A stretch of DNA of 64,000 nucleotides from NCBI RefSeq assembly GCF_014805685.1, contig NC_060892.1:1966490-2030489 (forward strand), written 5' to 3'. The position numbers and the translations under genes are program-made. Below the pieces are notes generated by a model that saw nothing but the letters and a program-made list of their open reading frames with translations, had not been told where the DNA came from and made no database searches. This DNA is from Silurus meridionalis (Eukaryota > Chordata > Actinopteri > Siluriformes > Siluridae). Shown in pieces: positions 24,430 to 37,638 of the stretch. The first letter of the stretch is position 1, and every line of letters begins with the position of its first letter.

Positions 24430-25456
24430 AAATATATATTGTTTATGCAGCTAAAACTGGTCTGTAACTACATCTTACATCTTCATCTGAATCACAGCTG
24501 CATTTTTTCCCCTCTGTTACCTGAAATTAAAGTTGTGTTATTTCCATTTTCAGTCTGAAGCTGGAGTGTGAGAAACTGGCCAGTGAGAAGACTGAAATGC
24601 AGAGACACTACATCATGGTGAGTTCTGGTCGAGCTTCCCGGGTCAAATCCTGTACAGTGTATTTGAGTAAAATGGGAAAATGATCTAACTGTGTGTTTAT
24701 GCTCGGGCGGGGCAGGGCAGGGTGGGGCAGGGCGGGGCAGGGCAGGGCGGGGCAGGGCAGGGTGGGGCAGGGCGGGGCAGGGTGGGGCAGGGCTGCAGCT
24801 ACAACATAGCACGTTATGTGTTTATAGGGACAATGCTTGATACACAAGAGTTGCGATAGAGCAAAGAAATAAATCTAAAAGTACTAAAGCTGATATCTAG
24901 GGTACTTCATGGACTTCTAGAGGTCCACTAGCAACTGGTGATGATGCCTTGGGTTGTATTATCACAGCCACCTTTGTTGTCAGTGTCGAGGTTGTTGGCT
25001 GTATTAGTTCCCACGTTATTGTATTTTATGACTGTTTGTATTGTTGCTGTCCACCGACTTCAGCTAGAAAGTGAAGTAATTCATTTGGGAATTTTCGCCA
25101 GTATTTTGGTATTAATAATAATTACAATAATTCATAATAAGATTTCAATTAAGATTTTAGGAGAAATAGAAGTTCTATTTGATCTATATTTCAAATACAA
25201 AACACAAAGCTGGGTTTCCATTCAAATACTTCACAAGAATTTTTTTCAAAAAGATCTAAAAGTGATAATATAAAAAGTTCATGTCAGTTTTTTCTGTTTT
25301 TCTGAGAGACAATGTGACGGTATGATTTGAGCAAACAAAACAAATCTATAAATGTTCAGATGTTCCACACAGCTGTACGTCCACTCGGCGTCCGGACAGT
25401 TCGTTTCTCTAAAACTTGTAAAAGTTGACAAATTTGTTCTTCACTAGCTGGAGATT

Positions 25457-25536
<80 letters not shown>

Positions 25537-25552
25537 GTGAGATCTTGTGATT

Positions 25553-25616
<64 letters not shown>

Positions 25617-25632
25617 GTGAGATCCTGTGATT

Positions 25633-25716
<84 letters not shown>

Positions 25717-25732
25717 GTGAGATCCTGTGATT

Positions 25733-25796
<64 letters not shown>

Positions 25797-25812
25797 GTGA
25801 GATCCTGTGATT

Positions 25813-25888
<76 letters not shown>

Positions 25889-25919
25889 GTGAGATCTTGT
25901 GATTTCTTTCTTTCTTTTT

Positions 25920-25991
<72 letters not shown>

Positions 25992-26007
25992 GTGAGATCT
26001 TGTGATT

Positions 26008-26050
<43 letters not shown>

Positions 26051-26113
26051 CTTTCTTTCTTCTTTCTTCTTTCTTTCTTTCTTCTTCTTTCTTTCTTGTG
26101 AGATCTTGTGATT

Positions 26114-26173
<60 letters not shown>

Positions 26174-26189
26174 GTGAGATCTTGTGATT

Positions 26190-26277
<88 letters not shown>

Positions 26278-27788
26278 TGTCTAATGTCCCATTTGGACTC
26301 CACAGAACTTTCATCCACTTATTCATCATCCAGTTCTTGTGTTTCTCCTGTGCTTTGTTGCATAGAAACAAAAGGAACATGTATGTGTTTTAAAAACAAT
26401 GAAGGCCGGCGTTTCCACACTTTCGACACGCGCTGTGTAGATTTAAACACGTGTTTTAATATGTGTGTGTGTTTTCACTGTAATCTGTACAGAGAACAAG
26501 ATGGAATGAACGTATAGCCACGAAGGACTGTAGTGGTAATATAAATGAGAAAAAAAGGGAGCCGAGGAAGAGAAATGGAGACGAGCGAGAATGTGACAGT
26601 AGGCTGAACGAGAGATGAAAGGAGTGTGACAGAAACGGATGAAGAAAGCAGGGAGAAAAGCAGGGAGAGAGATAGAGATCACAAGCACAGACATGTAAAT
26701 AATGTGAAGCACTCTGGAAAAAGCCGCTAACCCAGTGGGCTACATTTAGCCAGTTAAACCTGTCATGTACACAGAGACTTGTTTCGACAGCCATTGCCTT
26801 TATTTTCATGCATTTATAATTCCTCATGGCTCGGCCTCTCCCAATCCAGTACACAATGAAGTTTTTTTCTTCTGACTTTCAGCGAATGATTTATTTGGTG
26901 ATGGCCATGAAATAGTGCTTCACCCTCATTAGAGATGGTGGATTAGTGAGTTATTTGCGACCGTAGTGCCGACGTGTTGTTCTATTTTTAATCTCAATCC
27001 AGTCACGTCAAATACAACATCTAGATTATATCATTATCAGCTCACAATTAAGCATCAAATATGCGCTTTATGGACAAAAGTCTGTGGACACCTGAGCATA
27101 GGGTTCCACTTTTCTGGGAAGATGTTCCACCAGATTTTGTGGAGATGCCGGAACAAGTATTGGGTCTCGTATTTCATGTGAACTAGACAATTATACAATT
27201 GTTGCCGGTTACAGGAAGAACCATGTTTGTTTGTTTTACACGTGGGACTGCACGCTGCACGGAGTGTGCTATAATGATATTTATTATTATTAATTGATCA
27301 ATTCTATAATTCTATTTATTCATTGATATATTTATATTTATTTCATTTAGCACATTTATATGATTTAGTACTGTTTTTAGAGTGTTAGATTTGTTTTTTT
27401 TTTATATCCATTTTAAAGACTATTGGTTGATTAATCGCTTATTTGCAAATGCGAAATGGTGAATTGTTTTCTTGGCTACAGGACGTAGTGCAGTCCGTTT
27501 ACCTGTAGTAACTGAATAATTCATGGTAGTTCATGAATAATAAGTTTTTCGGATACGTATCCGGACAGGAAGCCCGGATAAACAATTACTTAGAATTTGC
27601 ATGATATGATCTTACGTTTCAGACTTCTGAGTGTGCCGTTTTTTTCCCTGCACAGGAAAACATGTCCATGTTGCCCATATTGTAATTACACATACAGAGG
27701 AATTGGTTTGAAATCAGGTCAAATTTGCCTGGAGTTTAATTTTACATTCCTCAGACCCTGCTAAGCGAGTTAACATATAGGAATGCCC

Positions 27789-27821
<33 letters not shown>

Positions 27822-28222
27822 CAGGTGCCTGGTCAGTCTACTGCTAATAATGTAAGTGGTATGCACGGTCACTCGATCACTGGGGTTCACTGGTGCAGTC
27901 TTGGTTTCGAGGTGGGATAAAAGGAAAGAGAGAGAGAGAGATAGAGAGGGAGGGAAGGATAGAAAGATAGAAAGAGAGAGAGGAGGAGGAGGGGTGGACA
28001 GGGGGATTAATGCACTGTTCTGCACTGTAACTCCCCTGGCCAGCTCATCTGTCTGATTCACACTGACACTCTCAGCTCTATCCAGGAACATTACTGCCAC
28101 AGATTGCCCTTACGCCTACAGAGAGAGAGAGAGAGAGAGAGAGAATGGAGAGTGAGATAGAGAGATGAAGGCAGAGATAGAAAGAGAGAGAGAGATAGAG
28201 ATGAAGGCAGAGATAGAAAGAG

Positions 28223-28274
<52 letters not shown>

Positions 28275-29174
28275 CGAGAGAGAGAGATGGTTGTTCAAAA
28301 CAGCACTAAAAGAGGAAAAGGGAAAAACACAGGGATGAATACTGCTAGATTGAGGGCAGTAAGAAAAAGAGTGATAAATAACATAAAAGCACAGAGAGAG
28401 CAGAGGTGACAGAGAAATAATGATTAGAGCAGAGGAAGGATGAAGCGAGGCAGAGGGAGGGAGGGAGAGGAATGATGAAGTGACATCAGACATTGGACTG
28501 GATGTTGTGTTGGATGTTAGACTGGATGTTAGATTAGATATAATGTTGGATGTTCGATTGAATGCTGAATTGGATTTTAGATTGGATGTTGGGTTGGATG
28601 TTAAATTAGATGTTGGGTTGGGTGTTAGATTTGGTGCTGGATTGGATTTTATTTTAGATGTTGGGTTGGATGTTGGGTTGGATGTTAGATTAGATGTTGG
28701 ATTGCATGTTAGATTAAATGCATTAGATTTTAGGTTGGATGTTAGATTAGATGTTGGGTTGGATTTTAGATTGAATGCTTAATTGGAATTTAGATTGGAT
28801 GTTGGATTGGATGTTGGGTTAAATGTTAAATGGAATGTTAGACTGGATGTTTGATTGTATGTTAGACTGGGTGTTGGATTAGATGTTGGATTGGATGTTA
28901 GACTGGGTGTTGGATTAGATGTTGGATTGGATGTTAGACTGGGTGTTGGATTAGATGTTGAATTGGATGTTAGACTGGGTGTTGGAATTGATGTTGGATT
29001 GGATGTTAGACTGGGTGTTGGATTGGATGTACCCCATCCAGATGTTGGATTGAATGGGTATCATGTGAATCAATGAAGGATTGAAAGAATGAAGACACTG
29101 GTTAAAGTCTGCTGAAATAAGTAAATCATATCTTTGGAAATAATAAATGTAATGTAAATGTAAAATGTAAAACA

Positions 29175-29217
<43 letters not shown>

Positions 29218-31857
29218 TTTAATATAATTTCCCATTTATTAAATTTTTTTATCAATTTCATTTCTGCTAATTTAATTTATTACTCAATTTATTCAATATA
29301 ATAAAAAAGGTGATTGGATTATTTTGATTTATTCTTCTTTATTTTTTTTATAAAATATTATAAAATGTTATTTAATATATAAATTAACCAAGCAGGCATT
29401 TTATTTAACATTTTATATAAACTGTTTAAATGTTGATGAGAAATGTTAATAATAATAAACTGCGAAAATAAAAAAAAACAAGCAGTTTTATGTTTTGCAT
29501 TTCTTCCCCCGTAACCGTACCGACATTGAACATGAACCGTGACTTAAAACCCAAGGTACGTACCGAATCATGAATTTTGTGTACAGTTACAATATAGCAT
29601 ACTATACTGTACTGAGCATAAATCATACTTTATTTAAACTATACCCATACTTATACTATATTATTACCATACTATGTAATACCCTAGTGTACTACACTTA
29701 TATCATACTAATACTATAATATACTATACTATACACTAATTACACTATATTATGTTAAACTTATTCCATACTATACTATACATATATACTATACTATACT
29801 ATACTATATTATGTTAAACTTATTCCATACTATACTATATATACTATACTATACTATACCATAATTATACCATACTATACCATACTATACCATACATATA
29901 CCCTACTATACATATATACTATACTATACTATATTATGTTAAACTTATTCCATACTATACTATACTTATACCCCACTATACTATACATACTATACTATAC
30001 CATACCATACCATACCATACCATAATTATACTATACCATACCATACATATACCCTACTATACCATACCATACCATACCATACTATACTATACATATGCCC
30101 TACTATACTATAATATACTATACTATACCATACCATACTATACTATAATTATACCATACTATACCATACTATACTATACCATACTATACCATACCATACC
30201 ATACATATACCCCACTATACTATACTATACTATGCTATACTATACTATGCTATACTATACTATACTATACCCTACTATACTATACCCTACTATACTATAC
30301 ATATACCCTACTATTCTATACTATACATATACCCTACTATACTATACTATACTATACCATACCATACTATACCATATACTATACCATACATATACCCCAC
30401 TATACTATACTATACCCTACTATACTTATACCCTACTATACCATACATATACCCTACTATACCATACCATACCATACCATACTATACTATGCTATACTAT
30501 ACATATACCATACTATACATACTATACTATACTATAATTATACCATACTATACTATACCATACCATACATATACCCTACTATACATATATACTATACTAT
30601 ACTATAATTATACCATACTATACCATACTATACCATACATATACCCCACTATACTATACTACTATACTATACTATACCCTACTATTCTATACTATACATA
30701 TACCCTACTATACTTATACCCTACTATTCTATACTATACATATACCCTACTATACTATACATATACTATACTATACCATACCATACCATACATATACCCC
30801 ACTATACTTATAATCTCACTATTCTATACTATGCATATGCCCTACTATACTATACCCTACTATACCATACTATACATATATACTATACTATGCTATACTA
30901 TACTATACTATACTATGCTATACTATGCTATACTATGCTATACTATACTATATTATGTTAAACTTATTCCATACTATACATACTATACTATACTATGCCC
31001 TACTATACTATACTATGCTATACTATGCTATGCTATACTATACTATGCTATGCTATACTATACTATACATATGCCTACTATACTATATACTATACTATAC
31101 TATACTATGCTATACATATGCCTACTATACTATGCTATACTATGCTATACTATGCTATGCTATACTATACCATACCATACTATACATATGCCCTACTATA
31201 CTATACATATGCCTACTATACTATATACTATACTATGCTATACTATACCATATACTATACCATACATATACCCTACTATACTATGCCCTACTATACTATA
31301 CATATGCCTACTATACTATACTATACTATACCATATACTATACCATACCATACCATACATATACCCTACTATGCTATGCTATGCTGTGCTGTGCTATGCT
31401 ATACATATGCCCTACTATTCTATACCATACATATACCCTACTATGCTATACTATACCATACATATACCCTACTATACTATACTATACTATACATATATAC
31501 TATACTATACCATACTATACTATACATATGCCCTACTATACATATACTATACATACTATACTATACATACTATACTATACTATATATACTATACTATACT
31601 ATACTATATACTATACTATGCCCTACTATACTATGCTATACTATACTATACTATGCTATACTATACTATACTATGCCCTACTATGCTATACCCTACTATT
31701 CTATACTGTGCATATGCCCTACTATTCTATACTATGCATATGCCCTACTATACTATGCTATACCCTACTATACATATAACCTATTATTCTATACTATGCA
31801 TATACCCTACTATATTATACACATAGCCTACTATATTTTACTTTACTATACTATATT

Positions 31858-31926
<69 letters not shown>

Positions 31927-32077
31927 TGCACTTATATTATACTAATACCATATTATGCTTTATGATACTATAATAATATCATTTTATGTTAAAATTATAC
32001 CATATTATACCGTATTATTCTATTCCTATAAAATATATATACTATAGTATACTTCTACCATATTATGCCTAATATCA

Positions 32078-32135
<58 letters not shown>

Positions 32136-32164
32136 TATATATATATATATATCCATACCATCCT

Positions 32165-32231
<67 letters not shown>

Positions 32232-35200
32232 TAACAATTTACATGTCAATATAATCATTATGGAAGAGCTGTTTGGTAGTTGTTTATTCTCTAATATCAG
32301 ATGTTTTCTGCTTAAATGATTAATAAGTCTGTAGGCTAGAAATGTGTTTGATGATGAGATCATGCCAGGCTTAATCTCTTTTGATGAGTGAAGTTTTTGT
32401 CCTGAACACACAATGCATCAGCCGCAATTCATATTCCTGTTTACAATGGCCTCTCTGAAACATCACAACATGAAGTGTTTAAAAAAAAAGACTTCAGTGC
32501 ACTTCATTTAATGCAAATGAACATCGACTGATTGGCATCTCCATGGTCCAAGTCTGTGTGGTTAATGTAATCGGATATTCAGCACACACTTGTGCTGTAA
32601 AAATGTTTCTCAGTAGTAGTGCTAACTGCTTAAAATGGTCACACCGTTTGGATTTGTGGTGAGGACTCATTAAGCACAGCTTAAGTGCATTTGTTTGTGC
32701 GATTATTAAAAGTGGCTCTGATTGAATGGAGGTCACTGGGTATTGGTTCAGTTTGTTAATGACAGAAGACACTTGAAGTTTGTGTTGAGAATAAAGTCAC
32801 AGCTCCATGGTAAACATTTTAAAAAGGTTATGAGTTTATGTAAATGTGAGCGGGCTGTAACACCACTGTTCATGCATTGTGCCAGTTCTGCTGTGTAGAT
32901 ATGGGAACTTCATACCACACAGAAAACAACATCTAATGACCTCTGGCATTTATGCTACACAACTGTCTTCATCGAAGCTTTAACCTAGGGATGCATGAGT
33001 GTCGTATTTAGCCAGGAGATTACAAAAAGGGCGTGTATTAGGTGTCTATCACCGCTAAACAGTGAGCCGTTAATTATTAAGTATTGCTAACACCAGGCTG
33101 CCTTGCTGTTTTCTGACTGCTGGATGGAGGACGTCTGGGGAAAAGAATGATCTGGTTAAGGTTACACAAGGTTTCTTTTTTGTTTTTTCACTTCTTATCA
33201 AAGAAAAGGTAACTTTGCATTTCCATCAGATGTAATTAGACATCACATGTTCACCTAAGATCACCTGCATCTAACCCGGCATGTATATATATATATATAT
33301 CTCAGTATATTCACGTATATACTGTACATATACACACCATTTAGATTTTTTGTACATATGCTCATAAGAAATAGCAATAAAAAGGAAAAAAGAGAGAAAA
33401 CTATGTACATGTAGGGAGTGATTTTTATTTACATTATAAATTTGATTCAAATATAAAATCACATCTGTAAGATGTTGCCTATTTATTCAATTTTTCCCAG
33501 TATAACCTTGAATTGTTCCAGTTTATGATTTACAATTTTGCTCCATTATCTAAATGTTCATTGCGATGTTCATCCATGCATTCAGGGTAGGACTCTGATG
33601 CAGAGAACATTTATTGGTAAAACAAAATTTAACAGCCATCAGCAAAAATGCATTAAATATTTATCACCTATTCACCATTTCTGGGGTATTTTACCAAAAA
33701 GTAAGATTTTACTGTCACACAATTAAAAATATCCCGTAATGCAATATGTATTGTTCTTCAGTAATCCTTAATAATATAGCAATAATATGCGTTTTTGGTT
33801 TCCTTAGTTGCTACAACATACAGAATGTTTGCTACCCTGGTGGGATTTCTGATGGGGTGTAATAAAACATCTAGTCAAGTTTTTCCCTCCATTTCTGTGA
33901 CTTGGGGCATTTGCATTGATTTTTCCATATTATTGTCCATTCTTCCTCTGTTATAATTATCTCTCCTTCCTTCTCCCACTTCACTGATCACTTCATTCTT
34001 ATATTAAGTCATGTGTTTTACGATTTAACAGACATTTGTATATGCATGAAATGATTCCACTATAAACATCTGAGTTATATGTTTTTTTTTCTGAATAATT
34101 CTATTGTGCATGTCCTCGTCTCATCCACGTCCATCTTCATATTAACAAAATGCCACATCTGTGTGTCTATAAAAATGGCTGCTGTTTTCATATTAGGAAA
34201 AAAAAATTACTTTTAATTTATAATATGATACATACACCATAATATCCTATACTTAGACCATACTTTATACTTTTCTTATACCATATGTATACTAGGCTTT
34301 GGTTTACAGTAACCCCCCGCTTTACCGCGGTTCGCATCTCGCACCATCGGTTTTACTGTACTGGTCTAGTGGTTAGGATGCGCCGTTCTCACCGCTGCGG
34401 CCCGGGTTCGATCCCCGGTCAGGGAACCAACCCCAGCCACTCTTAGTGCCGGTCCCAAACCCGGATAAATGGGGAGGGTTGCGTTAGGAAGGGCATCCAG
34501 CGTAAAAACATGTGCCAAATCAAACATGCGGATGATCCGCTGCGGCGCCCCCTAATGGGAGAAGCTAAAAGAAAGTTTTATACTTATACAATACTTATGC
34601 TACATTTATATTTTAGTTAGGGCTGTGCAATATGGACAAAATAATCATATTGCGATTTTCTTCACGATTTTGACAATTGTTTTTGCTTTTTCAAACTTTT
34701 TTAAACATGCTTTTTCTAAATGTATTCAGTGCACAAGAAGTAACTGAGTTTTTCAGTGCACACATTTCACAATGAAATAACTGTACAGTAGTACTAACTG
34801 CTTGATAAACAAAACTGTAATAAATTGTCTTAAAAACAGACATGAAATAAATTAAGATGAACTAACCTCATCTCCAGTCATAACAATAAATAAAAACTAA
34901 CAGAAATCAAAACCAAAAACAGATTGCTCTCTTAAAGGTTTTTTGCAAGAAAAACCAGCATGTCCACCATATCTGTGGTCGTGGCGTAGTATTTCACCTG
35001 CTTGAGCTTGTATTCAACGCCCGCCTTACATTTCTCATTCATTTCGGGAATAGCAAATCGTGTGAAATGAGTGCGAGATGGCAGCTGGTATCTTTTGTCG
35101 AGTGTTTGTATTAGTCTTTGGAAGCCGTCTTTACTGAAGATGTGCGGGCATCATATATATTAGGTGACCGCGTCGGTAATTTCTTTGTGCCGTTTTGATC

Positions 35201-37276
35201 CTTTCTCATAAAACATGGCGCTTGCAAATGCTTGAACAATGCATACGTTGACATGCATTGATCATGCAGTTTTTTATGGCGCTGTTTTAAGTGTTGGAAC
35301 AGATTTGTAGTATTGCTCCGTTTCATTGGAATAATCATTCCACAAGTCTTGCAAATTACCTTGCTCTGTGACACATCCTCTCTCCTGAATCCAAAATACT
35401 CCCAAACGACTGACGTTGAATTTCTCTTTGGCACCAAATCATTTTTATTTTGACCTGCATCCATATTTTATGTTCTTTCCTCCGCTTCGTCGTGCGCTGC
35501 GTGAGCTCTGATTGGTTAACGTCTTAAAAACATGCGCACAAGAACGTATTCTGAATAAAAATATAAATAAATTAATAGATAAAATCGCAGCCTTATGCGG
35601 TTTAGAAATCGCATGTGCTTAAATCGCGATTTTTTTGCGATTGCGATTAATTGCACAGCCCTAATTTTAGTTATATTAGAATCAGGCTGTGCATTTCCCA
35701 CCTAGACCTCCAGTGTAGCCCTACGTGAATCGATTCACTTCTGAATACCGTCATTGTGACGCTACAGAGCGCATCACTATTACAGAGAAATGCAGTACAA
35801 CAGAGTGCTGCATCAAAAACAGCTATTAAATGCATAATATATTAAAGCTTGTGCAGTTTGCTACAGATGTGGGTTGCGAGCTCTGACTAGTGCACTCTTT
35901 GACCATCCAAACAAAGGATGTGCAAATGCTGACGTTACCGTATGCCTGCTAGCTGGCCCTGGGAAACTCAAAAAGGTTAAAGCAGCAGCTTCAGGCAACA
36001 TTAAGGCTACGCTACAGGACGTTTGCTGATTCTGAAGGTCAGATTTTTTTTACTTTGGCAATTATTATGTTATATTACACTCATACAGTCAACCCCCGAT
36101 AATTCACGGTTCGGAACTCACAGGTTTCCCATTAGGGGTCGCTACAGCGGACCATCCGCATGTTTGATTTGGCACATGTTTTTACGCTGGATGCCCTTGT
36201 GTTTACCAGTCGAACTTGGCTGTAACAGTTTCCCTCTGACCAACCAATCAGAGGACGGAAAAATGCTGACGCTATTCTGGGCCAGCGATCTGCCCTGTGA
36301 GGCGAATATGAAATCTGATTGGTTAAAGAAACAGATCCTTTGGTAATATTCTCAATGGTAAAAAGTCCAGCAGTACTGATGTGAAGGCTTTGGGCAGATT
36401 AGATTGACACGGCAGCACATAGAGACTGAAATCTGTTTGGACAAAAAATCTAACATCCACATACACGTACTGGAAGAAGTGCAGCCGAGAGAAACGCTAC
36501 GAAATGAAGAGAATAAACTGGGAATAAATGAATAAAATTTTGGAACAGATATTAGTATTTAGGTTGTAAATGTAGGTCAGTGCTTCTGATAGTGTTTAGT
36601 CCAGCAGAGAAGGATTTACTGACCCTCACCGCCCACCACTGATACTTACACTATACTATACACTTACACCCTACTATATTATATGCCATACTGCAGACTG
36701 TACTTACTTTCTTTATGTCTATTTTGTAACAGTTATTTAAGCGTAAGTAAATGTACAGATCCAATTGGTCACTTCAGGTTTAAATCCAAAGATTTCAGCA
36801 GATATCAGTTCACCTCGTATCATTCATAGCGTTAGCATCGAGCTGTTTCAGTAGCTGAACCTCAGGATTGGGTGGTAATAATTCTGTTTCTCCTCTCTGC
36901 CTCTGAAGATTTTCTGTTAGGAATTTCCCTTTATACAACAAGAAGCTAGAAACAGGTTCACTTGTCTGAAGCCTAAAAGATAGATGAAGATAAATAAAAT
37001 ATTCACGCTGCAGTTTAATGTGATTCAGTGCCGAATAAATCCTCATGAATTGGTTCAACAGTAGCAGAATTGCAGCAAAACCTCTCACAGCAGAAGAAAT
37101 CCCAAATAGTAGGTCAGTCACAACTGAGCATGTGTGTGTTTTTTAATTTTTTATGAAATGGCACAATCACCATCTCACCCCGTCGCCTGGGTATCACCTC
37201 TTGGAAAAAATGAGAACAATATTATATATTTAGCTCAGATTATACTACTTTATTGCTCACCCCCCAAAATCCAAAC

Positions 37277-37314
<38 letters not shown>

Positions 37315-37446
37315 CACGTTGAGTGAGGAATGTTCGCGCATCGCTACTGGACACAGCAGCAGTACATTTGGACAGCAAACAGCTGCCAAGATGGAACCAG
37401 AGGACACTTAACACACTCATTAGACCGTAGGACCCATTAGACTGTG

Positions 37447-37497
<51 letters not shown>

Positions 37498-37593
37498 TCA
37501 TGCACACACTGCAGTATCAGCATAAGGGCAGGCTTAGCCGTGCTGAACCGTGCTACATCCACCGCATGCCGTGTTCAATCTGCTCCCAACTCA

Positions 37594-37638
<45 letters not shown>

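Noticed and set aside
25454..26278. Long [12 protein letters not shown] ORFs (over 320 codons, minus strand) and spacer pattern resembling a CRISPR array
   Set aside because: They are translations of a tetranucleotide microsatellite. The spaced 16-bp motif is constant while the rest is simple sequence, the opposite of a CRISPR array.
30232..31945. ORFs of 284-445 codons rich in Tyr, Ile and Leu
   Set aside because: Pure translation of the TATAC array in several overlapping frames; no splice or start context.
34361..34426. Functional tRNA-Glu gene
   Set aside because: The acceptor 5' strand is missing, an anticodon-stem pair is broken, and it continues directly into a SINE body.
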